Below, in pieces: positions 32,655 to 43,199 of a DNA stretch of 64,000 bases. Both the position numbers and the translations under genes were made by a program. The first letter of the stretch is position 1. Each line of letters begins with the position of its first letter. The notes under the pieces are model-generated. The model was not told where the DNA came from, did no database searches, and saw nothing but the letters and a program-made list of their open reading frames with translations. This DNA comes from Eleginops maclovinus (taxonomy: Eukaryota; Chordata; Actinopteri; Perciformes; Eleginopidae), in contig NC_086349.1 of assembly GCF_036324505.1 (NCBI RefSeq), positions 27,423,759 through 27,487,758 of the forward strand, written 5' to 3'.

Positions 32655-34165
32655 GAGGTGCTGGTGTGGCTGACGGCGCTGCAGAAGGAGCTGGGAGGAG
32701 AGGTTTCTGACGAGAAGATGAGGGATTACATCTGGAACACACTGAAGTCTGGACGGGTAAGCGAGCAGCACACACTCAAACAACCCCTGTCATCAGGAGG
32801 GGGTATAGAGCCGTGCAGGGGGTCAGGGGTCATATCTGCCGCGCTACGTCTTTCATTCAGGAGGCGTTTCACTAATCAGAGTGAGATGTTTTTAACTCGT
32901 GTTTCTCCACGAGCAAACCAAGAAGAAGCAGGAAGAACTTGATCCCTAAATGTCTCCGTCCCTCCCTCCCTCTGCAGGTCGTCCCCGGTTACGGGCACGC
33001 CGTCCTGAGGAAGACGGACCCCCGCTACACCTGCCAGCGGGAGTTTGCTCTGAAGCACCTCCCCAACGACCCGCTGTTCAAGATGGTGGCTCAGCTCTAC
33101 AAGATCGTCCCCAACGTGCTGCTGGAGCAGGGCAAGGCCAAGAACCCCTGGCCCAACGTGGACGCCCACAGCGGGGTGCTGCTGCAGGTGAGACCCTGTT
33201 ACACATTATCATCGGGGGGGGGGGGGGCTGCAGGTGAGACCCTGTTACACATTATCATCGGGGGAGGGGGGGGGGGGGGGCTGCAGGTGAGACCCTGCTA
33301 CACATTATCATCGGGGGGGGGGCTGCTGCAGGTGAGACCCTGTTACACATTATCATCGGGGGGGGGGGCTGCAGGTGAGACCCTGTTACACATTATCATC
33401 GGGGGAGGGGGGGGGGGCTGCAGGTGAGACCCTGCTACACATTATCATCGGGGGGGGGCTGCTGCAGGTGAGACCCTGTTACACATTATCATCGGGGGGG
33501 GGGGGCTGCAGGTGAGACCCTGTTACACATTATCATCGGGGGGGGGGGCTGCAGGTGAGACCCTGTTACACATTATCATCGGGGGGGGGGCTGCTGCAGG
33601 TGAGACCCTGTTACACATTATCATCGGGGGGGGGGCTGCTGCAGGTGAGACCCTGTTACACATTATCATCGGGGGGGGGGCTGCTGCAGGTGAGACCCTG
33701 TTACACATTATCATCGGGGGGGGGCTGCTGCAGGTGAGACCCTGTTACACATTATCATCGGGGGGGGGGCTGCTGCAGGTGAGACCCTGTTACACATTAT
33801 CATCGGGGGGGGGGCTGCTGCAGGTGAGACCCTGTTACACATTATCATCGGGGGGGGGCTGCTGCAGGTGAGACCCTGTTACACATTATCATCGGGGGGG
33901 GGCTGCTGCAGGTGAGACCCTGTTACACATTTTCATCGGGGGGGATAATGTGTAACCTTCCTGATGTTTATCATCCCCCCCCCCCCTGCAGTATTATGGG
34001 ATGACGGAGATGAACTACTACACGGTGCTGTTCGGCGTGTCCCGGGCCCTCGGTGTTCTCGCCCAGCTGGTTTGGAGCCGGGCGCTCGGCTTCCCTCTGG
34101 AGCGTCCCAAGTCCATGAGCACGGACGGACTGATGACTCTGGTGGGGGCCGCCAAGTCCGGCTGA
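22561..34165 (+). CDS. cs: Citrate synthase, mitochondrial
   Basis: Coding exons: 22561-22611, 26967-27014, 27868-27975, 28542-28607, 29036-29167, 30641-30829, 31184-31383, 31567-31696, 32655-32756, 32978-33187, 33992-34165. They give 469 aa, against 466 in human. The enzyme condenses acetyl-CoA and oxaloacetate to citrate in the mitochondrial matrix, the entry step of the TCA cycle. The first 30 or so residues ([17 protein letters not shown], then [14 protein letters not shown]) form a basic, Ser/Ala-rich targeting peptide with no acidic residue. Catalytic residues are present: His303 in GPLHGLANQ, His349 in the signature [13 protein letters not shown] and Asp404 in [11 protein letters not shown]. 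All borders are GT-AG and phases match. The start is the first ATG after the promoter. Intron 1 is 4.4 kb with no other gene seen, and intron 10 is a minisatellite. The gene converges with coq10a. Confidence 0.98.
24836..24872. repeat. (CA)n microsatellite in cs intron 1
   Basis: About 18 CA units; otherwise intron 1 of cs is unremarkable. Confidence 0.95.
27033..27460. mobile_element. Interspersed repeat in cs intron 2
   Basis: Begins (TTAGA)n-like TTAGATTAGATTAGATTCAG followed by CTTTATTGTCATTGTGCAAAG. It later has GGGGAAGAAGCTCCTCCTGTG and TGTCTGCCAGATGGGAGGAGG-type words. These are familiar from a common fish dispersed repeat (family name not verified). It contains a 10-bp GTGCAGGTGA tandem, four to five copies, at about 27,267-27,307. 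Confidence 0.6.
28085..28400. repeat. Low-complexity 'gaaaaaagtcagaattctgaga' block in cs intron 3
   Basis: Degenerate words built from GAAAAA, TTTCAGA, TTCTGAGATTT and AGTC. The same loosely repeated vocabulary recurs at 31,726-32,000, 35,540-35,780, 52,430-52,670 and 63,300-63,480. Confidence 0.6.
31726..32000. repeat. Low-complexity 'ctgagaaaaaagtc' block in cs intron 8
   Basis: Same vocabulary as the block in intron 3, directly followed by a SINE-like fragment. Confidence 0.6.
32008..32110 (+). mobile_element. tRNA-derived SINE fragment (B-box half)
   Basis: Contains GGGTTCGATTCCCGACCCG, which matches an RNA polymerase III B-box (GGTTCRANNCC). It continues with CCCCGACTCTCTATCCACTG and ends near GATTAAAGGCA. 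The order resembles a fish tRNA-derived SINE. The 5' half with the A-box is missing. Confidence 0.6.
33188..33960 (+). repeat. Minisatellite of 17 units that repeats the cs exon 10 splice donor
   Basis: Seventeen copies of GTGAGACCCTGYTACACATT followed by ATCATC, a G run of 7-18 and CTGCAG or CTGCTGCAG. Unit length is about 42-47 nt. The first unit is the real donor of cs exon 10 (CAG at 33,185-33,187, GT at 33,188), and the tail of every unit mimics the exon end GCTGCTGCAG. The array therefore grew from the exon-intron junction itself. G runs make RNA quadruplexes likely on the transcript strand (inference). Confidence 0.97.
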
Positions 34166-36831
34166 ACACCTGGATAAAGGTGGAGGAGGGGGGAGGGGTT
34201 AGGGTCAGGGCGGGAGGAGGAGGGGGGGAGGAAACATCCAGGGATTTAAAGAGACAGTACGCTTTTAATCCTCTAAAGAAGGGCCCCTTACACACGTGTA
34301 CACTCGCTTTGACCCCCCCCCCCCCTGCTGAGACGACCAGGCGGGTACATCAAAGGGAATTATGGGATGTAATAAATCATGTCCCCCTGCTAGCTGAATA
34401 CCTTCCATTATGCAAAGTCCCCCCCCCCCCCACGTGCCTCACTCCCGCTAACGAACACTCCAGTTTAGAGTCGGTCATAGAAAAGTACTGCTTCTTTAGA
34501 TCCCGGACACCCCCCCCCCCCCCCCCCCCCCCCCTGCGCTGGTAGTTTGTTTTCTTTTATTGATGACCTGAGTCGCCTCTATGATCAAAATGACTGCTTT
34601 TTATGGGCTGTGCTCGAGCGGGGGGGGGGATAATGTACAGTAATAAAGAGGAGAGGGTGTAATTGGCAGTAAATCCTTTAAGAGCAAGCTTGAATTGTGA
34701 AGTGTGATGGGATGGGGGGGGTCTTTATTTGTGTGTTTGTGTTGATCCCCGCAGCGGAGCGCTTTAAACTACTACTCCAGACTAAGCACTTGCTTGATTG
34801 GACTCCCTAATTAGTGGCGTTAGATGAAACCAGGATGATTGTGCCCCCCTTTTTACAGTTATTTTTGTTGGTGTTGAATTTGTATGAAACTAATCTCTGG
34901 GTTCTCATTCGGTGGGTTTATTTATACTTTGTGTACATAGGTATATATATGTATAGCTTGGATGTATGAGCTCGTAATAACCACAATGATTCCCGTAGCG
35001 TCCCCACGGCGTCGTGTAGAAGCGTCGAACAAACAGGAGGCTGCAGCTATGTAAATACACGACTCCTCGCCGGTGCGTTCAGGCTCACTGGGATAATTCA
35101 CGCTTGCTCTCAAAGCAGTTTGTCAACACTCCAAGTGTAGTTTAAGGTCGTCAGTTTCTTTGTAGTCAGTAGCTCCCTCCATGTTTTAACTCTCTTCTTC
35201 TTCTGGTTTGTGTCCGGGGTTATTTTGATCGTAGAGGTTGTTCGTGTCCGCAGGATTCGGGAGCGGAGTGTGTGGGGGTTTGGGCAGGAGGGTCAAAAAG
35301 GGCAAGATAAACTCGAGGAAACCTAACAAAAAAAAGAAAAACAATAAAGGTTTTTATTAACACTTGGTCTGGTCTCCTTTTGTTCCAAGTGTAGAGACGT
35401 CTGTAAAATAAACGGGGGTCATTTCCGTTTTTCTGTAGTCACAAATACCAAATGATGCAATATGTTTACTGTGAAGTCTTTTGAGCAGCTTCAGTCCTGA
35501 CTTAGAATCTACCAAACTTCAGTTTTAACCCTTTTTAAATAATGAATTTTAAGGAAAAGTTCAAATGAGAAATTCAGAAAATAAATGAATCTGATTTTGA
35601 TAAAAAACACAGTTTTTATATTTTGAGAAAAAAGTCAAAAACATCAGATCTAGACAAAAGAAAATTTGGGATTTTGACAAATCTCTGAAACAATCAAATC
35701 TGGAGTTTTTCTGAAAAATAAAACATTTCTGAGATTTTGAGAAATTCCAAATAGTTGGAATTTTAAGTAAAAAGGTTGTTTTTCAGAAACAGTTGAGTCC
35801 AGAGTAAACACGATCCTTTTGGGGATGTTCTGAATCGAACAGAAACACGCTCGGCTTCAGAAACGATGCAAATATAAAAGAAAAAATCTACAGCAATTTA
35901 CGTTTTTAGTAAAATTGTAAACTTTAAATAACAATATATGTTTTTTACTGCATGGAAATTAAGGAGGCGTAGGTTGACTGTAAACTTAAAAAAGAAAACC
36001 TGAACTCCTGTCGGATGCCTTGGATAGACAACACGTCCTCTTCCCAAAACTGAATTAAGAATAGCAAGCATTTTGGTTCCGTCTTCAGCTCGCTGTACGG
36101 TCTATGGTTATACAGCAGCTCTGCCCCCTGGTGGAGAGACAGGGGAACAGTGTCCACAGGAAACCTCAATCCGCTGGAAAACAGTGAAGATAGAAATCAG
36201 GGTCTTATATTGTGAAGGCAGAAGGATCAAACTGTGGGGTTAGAGTTTAAACTGGGACATTTTAGACGGTGTTTTGGTTGAACACTTTTTAAGATTGGAG
36301 CTGTGCTATATCTGAAAAAATGAAAATAAAATCCCAACCTTCCTGATGTTTATCATCGGGAATTAAAACAGGAAAAGTGAAATAATACAAACAAATCAAC
36401 AACAACAACCTTCCTGAGACACGTCTTATAAATTAACGAAGCAAAAGTGATTTAAAAAATAAACTAAAACAATAAATTACAAAAATGACAACCTGCCAGA
36501 GACGTGTCCTCCTCATTAAGACAGCAACGTTTATAGATAAGAACAATCATTTATATACCCGTATGATGAAAGTACAGTCTCACAGAAGTCTTCTCTAAGG
36601 TCTGGTGGTTCTGTTGTCTCCCATCACACTTCAATAAAGACATCTTACTGGTATTTCTCTTCTCTTGTCTTTATTTACTTTTGATGTCGAGATAATCCAA
36701 AAGTAACGGAAAAGTAATCGGGTTACATTTCTAGTGTGTGTGTCTGTGTGTGTGTGTGTCTGTGTACCTGTGTGTGATATTAATGGTCATAAATTACCCA
36801 CTAAGATAGACAGTTACTCAGGACACATAAC
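34166..36831 (+). other. cs 3' UTR and convergent intergenic region
   Basis: Contains C-rich runs (34,313-34,325, 34,421-34,431 and 34,510-34,534), a low-complexity block at 35,540-35,780, and AATAAA at 35,343-35,348 and 36,633-36,638. No further gene was recognised. The first signal gives a cs 3' UTR of about 1.2 kb. Confidence 0.55.
35343..35348 (+). terminator. Probable cs poly(A) signal
   Basis: AATAAA followed by GGTTTTTATTAACACTTGG and then TCTGGTCTCCTTTTGTT, a GT/T-rich downstream element. An upstream variant lies at about 34,641 and another AATAAA at 36,633. Confidence 0.5.
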
Positions 36832-36888
36832 ATGGATCCTGATCCAGAGCCACGAAGAAATAGCATGAGACCCAGCGAGGACATGGAG

Positions 36889-36932
<44 letters not shown>

Positions 36933-37834
36933 TATTAATAACTGTCCCACATACCGGCTGCTGCTCCGGTGTCTCCCTTAAGAGTGTGTCCTCGTCACGG
37001 GACTCAGAAGGTCACTCCGATTCATACAAACGTATTTAACATATTCTAATTTTAGTTAGTCTTAGAATATATATGTGTAGTTCAGATCAGCACTGAAGTG
37101 AGAAATCCGCTGTTAAGGTGAAAATAAGTATATTTATTTGTATGTAATTGTGTACCGAGGGAAAGGTGAAAATAATATGTATTCCATTTTAAAGAACAGC
37201 ATTCAGAGCTTTGTGTTGGGTTGAAAAGAGCACAGAAATAAACTGCTCCGTTTTTATTTCAATAACTCACCTCTGAACACAGTATTTACAAAGATACAAG
37301 GAAACCTGAATGGAGATATTAAACCTCCTCTGCAGACAGACCGTGTCCCATCTTTAATACAGACAGCTGTGGGAATATAATACTCTCAATATTTAGGCTC
37401 AAATAATACAGAAAATTGGCACCTATGATAAAGTAAAGCAAACGAATGAAGGGGATTTTGTAACAGGATGCAACACTTCAGGGAATATGAATGACATGCG
37501 TATTCAAATCTAAATATCAATTAAGTGGGATTCAATCAACATTCCTCGTGCAATAACAATCCTTAAATAACGCTCACCAGTTTGGAGAATTTTAAATACG
37601 AATGTATTTCAGTACGAGGCGTTACGAACGGCGTGGAACATTTCACATTTCTAAAAATGTCAGATTGCGATCTTTATGGATGAAGGATTACAAGGAAAAT
37701 AAATATGTATTCCCAATGAATGCAACACTTCTGCCTCTGTAGATACATGTCTCCTAAAGTCTGTAAATAGAATGAAACACCAGAAAAGAAACAGGAAACC
37801 AGACATGGTTTAGGTTTATTCTACAGCCCAGCAC
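36889..37834. other. Gene-free stretch between cs and the coq10a 3' end
   Basis: Starts with a (TG)n tract at about 36,893-36,930. The rest is AT-rich with nothing recognised. Confidence 0.5.
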
Positions 37835-37840
37835 TTTATT
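37835..37840 (-). terminator. Candidate coq10a poly(A) signal
   Basis: On the minus strand this reads AATAAA, inside AAAATAAAGTGCTGGGCTG, followed by a T-poor but GT-containing stretch. Using it would give a 3' UTR of about 1.2 kb downstream of the stop at 39,076. Confidence 0.35.
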
Positions 37841-38808
37841 TTATATCAGACAAACAGAGCAGATGGAAAACTCTGATAAAAGTAGAACCTGTTATGTTTG
37901 GGTTAACTACAAAATGTCCAGGATTTTCAGCAAATATGCATTTATCTGTAACCATTTCCCTTTCCCATTATTTTACTCAAACATCAGACTGAGTGTTTAT
38001 CGCCAAACAAGCAGAACTTCAATCACAGTTGGTTCTTAATATCCCTCTTATTGAATGCAGCTGTTTAAAGTGTCTGTGTGCTGGGCTGTAAAATAAAGCC
38101 TTATTAAAACTCAGAGACCAAAAACTAAATTCGACACAGCAACAAGAAGAAACCAAGATAATATACATTCAACTTATTCAGAAATAATATTTCCCTTCTT
38201 CTAAGTATAATTGAAACTCGATAAAACTGTCAAAATATGCAAATTACTGCCGATAAATAAATTAAAAAGGATGAAATGAGATATTGTTTTTGCACCAGAT
38301 GAACTCAAATATGTGTAACACTTTTACATTTCTAATTATAAATGTGAATATTTAAATTAAAGGCAGATTTCAAGCAGCAGAAACCACTGGAAACCCTTCA
38401 GTGTGGGGAATAACCTCTCTGCTGGTTGGATCCTTTCTGAGGTCTTATTTGGGGGACATTCGGACAGTTGAAGCAGGCACTTCTTAATATTTTCTCACGT
38501 TTCCCCCACTATCGATGACCTATAAGTGATGTTTAGGGGCAGCCCGGCCGGAGACCACAGGGTAAGATCAAATTAAACATTTTAAAAGGTGCTTTCTGTT
38601 CAGAGTTCAAAATAAGGGGCGAGTCTCCGCCGCCGCTCACGAGACGATGCACTGATTGACTGTTGGTGAACAAACACAGCGGGAGCCGCGGCGGAGTCCT
38701 TCAGTGGAGGTAGAGACGGAGTCAGAGGGTCCTTCTTTTATTCTGGGACGGGGGGACGGTTTTAAAAACGTCTCCTGAATCAAAAAGAGCAATGCGTTGG
38801 CGAGCAAG

Positions 38809-38864
38809 CCAATAGGAGCGCGAGTGTGCCCCGCCCCCCCCCCCGACATGCTCAGATTATAAAG
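38809..38864 (+). promoter_or_regulatory. CCAAT / GC-box / TATA promoter-like module
   Basis: CCAAT at 38,809-38,813, CCCCGCCCC at about 38,829-38,837 and TATAAAG at 38,858-38,864 lie on the plus strand with textbook spacing. A start site would be expected near 38,888-38,895. The module is downstream of the coq10a stop codon and points antisense to coq10a exon 5. No protein-coding gene follows on the plus strand before 43,200. Confidence 0.4.
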
Positions 38865-39075
38865 CCAGCTGCAGCGCTCTCTCAGGATCGGACACATTTC
38901 TAAAAGCCGTCCCCTTCAGACACAGACAGCAGTCGATCCAGAAGAGACCCTTTAACAGAATATTTTAATGAGGCGGGGGTGGGTTCAGGAGTTGGATGTA
39001 AATGTTCTAAAGCAGCATCATGCAGGAGGTGGCGGTTGGGGGGTTAAAGGTCAGCGCGGGTTAAGGCCTGATGGA

Positions 39076-40986
39076 TCACGTCTGGTGGACCTCGTGGAAC
39101 ATCAGCTCTCGAGGGATCCGGGTCTCGGGGCCGTACATTTTCCCCGCCCGACGCTCGAACGCCGCCACGTTCTGCTTCACCACCTCGTCGAAGAACATGG
39201 TGGCCAGCTGAGAGTGCAGCAGCGAGCGGAACTCGAAGGAAATCTGCAGAACAGACAGAGGGAATAATTACAGTCTGAGAGAGAGGAGGCGGGATGGATC
39301 AGAACCGACCCAGAGATGAGACCCCCAAAACAGGGTTCGGTTCACTCACTGAAAAGTCTACGGTACAGGTTCGGGGGTAGCCGGGGATGCCAGGACTGAA
39401 GCGCCATATCGTCTCCAGATGATTGAACAGCTTTCCGTCCGTGCACACCGCCTGAGGGACAGAGAGGAAGTGTGGGGTCAGAAATGAGACCGTTGTTTAT
39501 CCTGGGGGGGGGGGGATGGGTTTTGTGACCAATGCTATTAAAATAAGTTGAAATCAAATACAAATGAAATAGGAATCAAATTAAACTAAATACAAAAAAT
39601 AAAATAAACAGAATAAAAATATGAATAAAAAACATAAAGTGAATATTCACACACCCAAAAGAAGCAAAGAAAGGTCCAATAAAAGATCAAATTAATACAA
39701 AAACAGAGGTTAAAAGTAAGAATGTGCAGCAGGAATATTAAAAATAAATACAGATATTTATGTAAAAATCAAAAGGTAAAGTATAATGTTTAATAAAAGA
39801 TTAAAATAATAGAAATATTTATACAAAGATAAAAGCATAAAAACATTACTTAAATAAAAACATTGAAATAAAACTTCAGAACTTAAAGTAAAACTGTGCA
39901 GATTGTACCATAATACACAACATGTACAGTATGTCTCTCATCGTTGCACCAGCTGTGTTGTTCTGCTCCACAGAGCAGGGTTAGGGTGAATCTGCAGGTG
40001 CAGGTGGACTCACCTTGACCAGGTGCGGTCTGACGTTGGTGATCATGGAGGTGTAGCGCTCCACCACGGGGGGGAAGCCCACCTCCAGCTGAGCCTTAGC
40101 GTGACCGGCTCTCTTCATGATGACGGTGGACTTCTTACACCACGGAACAAAGTGCTTGTACTCGTCCACGTTCGCCACCACATCGTACATCTCCTGCATC
40201 GAGAACCTGAAGCAGAGGGAGAGCGAGGAGGAGGGTGAGGAAAAAATTACACATAAAATAAATATATTAAAATAAGAATAAAACAATTACAAAATGAATT
40301 AAAGAAAAAATAAATTCTTAATACAATTAATTTAAAATAATGTTAAAAAGAAAAGAAAAATAATTAAATTAATAAATAAAATAAGGATAAAAACACAGAA
40401 AAATAAAATAAGGATAAAAACAAGACGTAATAAATAAAATAAGGATAAAAACAAGACTTAATAAATAAAATAAGGATAAAAACAAGACGTAATAAATAAA
40501 ATAAGGATAAAAACAAGACTTAATAAATAAAATAAGGATAAAAACAAGACGTAATAAATAAAATAAGGATAAAAACAAGACGTAATAAATAAAATAAGGA
40601 TAAAAACAAGACTTAATAAATAAACAATAAGAAAATAAATACAGATTTTTAAATAAGAATGTAAAATAGGGAATAAAATGAGAAGAAATAACATTACATT
40701 TAAATGAACCCTAAGCTTGTTCTTGATGAATTACCCGAGTATCCGGCGCTCGGAGTACTCCTTCCTCTTGTTGGTGAAGCTGATGAAGTTTCTGCTCTGG
40801 GGAACCGCCGTCATTGTGTCGCGGTCTTGAAGGCAAAGCACTCGGGGAGTTCTGGTCATCAGAATGCCGCATGACGACAGGTGTCTGAAAGGTGAGAGGA
40901 AACGTCCCATTAGCTTCGTTCTGGAAAGAGGGAGTCAATGCCAACAAACAGCTTCCAGAGACGGAAGGCAGAGGACAATAACCACC

Positions 40987-41062
<76 letters not shown>

Positions 41063-41832
41063 GAGGTTTCTGAGTTCTCTTATGAACAGTAAAAGCTTTG
41101 TACGGTAGTAATGTCTCTGTAAAATACATGAACTCTCTCTCTGTATTCATGCTATAATGTAAATATACATCTTATTGTGCTGTCCCATTTCACACATCTC
41201 CAATAGGAATGTGTGAAATGAACGTTTCCTCTATTTTGCTGACATTAGACCAATCGGTTTTCCACAGATGAGTCAATCATCACACAGGGCAGCTGTAGCT
41301 CTCATCAGTGTGAACTTCAGGGGGTCAATAAGCTGGACTGTACCACTATTTGTATTTTAATCCTTGAAACATACACCCTCAAAGTTTCCTTTTCCTGTCT
41401 GTAGACTGCGACATCTTTACAGCAGCTTTGGAGTATTTCATTCACATGATTGGATTAGTATGGGAGCTCCCAAGATAGCCCTCACACACCTCTCAGTGTT
41501 GATAAGCAGAATATAGGTGACCCTTTCCATGACCGGCTGCAAGTACTGTACTTTCTTGTAGTCATAATGACTTTTGACTAATTGATATTATAGTCCTAAA
41601 GATAGACTCCTTATTTCTTATGACAGTGATCCTAAGACAGCCCGCACTGATCTCTCAGTGTTTCAAGGCGGACTTTAGGTGACCCTTACCTGATGCTCTT
41701 TCGGAGGCTCTGTCCTCTTGGCCCCCCCGCTGAGAGCACCGAGCGGGGGGAGCCCACCGAGGCGATCTGCAGGAAGTCACTGAAGGTCCGCACACCCATG
41801 GGGAACCTCCGGGCTCCGGCCGAGGCTGCCAT
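39076..41832 (-). CDS. coq10a: Coenzyme Q-binding protein COQ10A, mitochondrial
   Basis: Minus-strand coding exons in transcript order: 41690-41832, 40735-40884, 40014-40206, 39350-39451, 39076-39243. They give 251 aa, against about 247 for human COQ10A. It is a START/polyketide-cyclase-fold protein of the inner mitochondrial membrane that binds coenzyme Q and is needed for its efficient use in respiration (family knowledge). Residues 1-60 are basic and Ser/Arg-rich ([17 protein letters not shown]), consistent with import. The lipid-binding fold starts near residue 98 with [14 protein letters not shown]. Conserved stretches include [43 protein letters not shown] and the C-terminal [10 protein letters not shown]. 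All introns are GT-AG. Position next to cs and ankrd52 supports coq10a over coq10b. The upstream ATG at 41,832 is the first in-frame start. Confidence 0.96.
39550..39950. other. AT-rich part of coq10a intron 3
   Basis: A-rich 'aaataaaaa' low-complexity sequence between exons 3 and 4. No other feature seen. Confidence 0.6.
40390..40625. repeat. 31-bp AT-rich minisatellite in coq10a intron 2
   Basis: About seven copies of TAATAAATAAAATAAGGATA followed by AAAACAAGACG. The base after GAC alternates between G and T across the units in the order G,T,G,T,G,G,T, so two unit types are interleaved. Confidence 0.95.
40989..41059. repeat. (TG)n microsatellite in coq10a intron 1
   Basis: About 35 uninterrupted GT units, 100 bp upstream (transcript sense) of coq10a exon 2. 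Confidence 0.97.
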
Positions 41833-43199
41833 CAAACCAACCGGTGGAGGAGCTGCTAAGGCCGGGGTTCTGAGGACTCGAGACCCGGGGCGTGATCAGC
41901 TGAGTCCGGGGTTTGAAAACCTCTGAGACCGGGTTCTGGTCCAAACACCCTAGTTCTTCCGGTGTAATATTTCCAACGTTAGTCACTAATCCCGACCGAC
42001 CAGAATAACTAGCATGTTATTACTGATTACCGTAACTCGGCGCCGCTTTCAGAGCCGTTACGGTGCTAATGTTAGCTCGCCGTTAGCATTGTTTCATAAC
42101 GAGTCCCGACTAAACGCAACCTTCCGCCGCGCTTCGTCTGTCCCCTTTTTTACCGGCAACGTTCACATCCCTCCGCGTTTGGACATGTAGTACACTATAA
42201 AGTTGAATTATAAAGGTGTTTCTTTTGGTTTCGGTTGTTAAACACCGCCCCGCAGAGAACGACCTTCTGATTAAACCGGAGCCGGTGGGACAGCCTGTTC
42301 TTCTGGCGGTTGGTGTCAAACCGCTCTGCGGGGAAACGCTGCCCCTTCTGGGCAGGAGAGGAACGGCTTCTTCTTCCTCTGTTGTTTTAATGGCAGTTGG
42401 CAAACAGCTTAATGGCGCAGTTACCGCCACCTTCTGGAGTGCAGTGGATCAGCACAGTATAACCTCCCTGTGCTTTATAAAAACCTAGATTCTGCATCCC
42501 CTCAACTCCTATTATATTGGATTTGGATCTGTTTGGTTTCGTAGCAAACAAACGAACAAATTATAGATCTTTTATTTATTTTATTAATAAATAAATACAG
42601 ATAAACAAGAATGGTCATGCATAATGACAAATAATTATTATGTTTATTACAATAAATACAAACAAAATAATAATAAACCCATTTAATAGTACAATGTAAT
42701 TTAATCTAGGCTTATATAATATAACATAACATCAAAAATATAATAACATACAATTAAATTTGATATACTATAACATATTATAACATCATGTAGTATAATG
42801 TATTTTAATATAATATACAAAATACAAAATAACATAATATAATTTAACATGACATGATATACATTTAATACATTTAATGTGATCATAAATTCTGATTTAT
42901 CACCTGACCTCTCAGCTCCTCCATGTTGTACCCTCCCTTCGGTCCCCCTTCAGTGCCTCCTCCCTCCACACGGGGGCGGCCTCTCCGCTCAGCTCCCCGG
43001 CCCCGCCACGCCTGTAGGCGGACCCTCAGATCCGTCAGACCACAGACCCGACTAGAGACAACAACACTGACACATCGGGACCGCATTTCAGTTCGCAGCC
43101 GGCCATGGGTGTAGTCTCTCCGCGGACTCAGTAGCACCGCCGGTAAAACCTGCAGGTTTCCTCCTCATGAAGGAGCTCCGTCCCGGCTGAGTTTGGGAG
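41833..43199. promoter_or_regulatory. Head-to-head coq10a/ankrd52 intergenic promoter region
   Basis: 1.37 kb separates the two divergent start codons. CpG-rich segments lie next to each gene (about 41,880-42,380 and 42,920-43,200), with an AT-rich middle (42,540-42,880). No TATA boxes were found at suitable places. This suggests two separate CpG promoters and not one compact bidirectional promoter (inference). Confidence 0.5.
42375..42490. mobile_element. Short interspersed repeat fragment
   Basis: Words TTTTAATGGCAGTTGGCAAA, CAGCTTAATGGCGCAGTTAC and CGCCACCTTCTGGAGTGCAG in this order resemble a common fish repeat with 'gcattaccgccacctactgg' (from memory). It is a fragment only. Confidence 0.4.

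Noticed and set aside
33188..33960. Repeated CTGCAG/GTGAGA units as many tiny exons
   Set aside because: Each unit has a donor but no good acceptor context, and exon 11 at 33,992 continues the protein perfectly from 33,187.
38968..39267. 99-codon plus-strand frame over coq10a exon 5
   Set aside because: Mostly the complement of a conserved coq10a exon; no family similarity recognised. Kept only as a possible antisense transcript.
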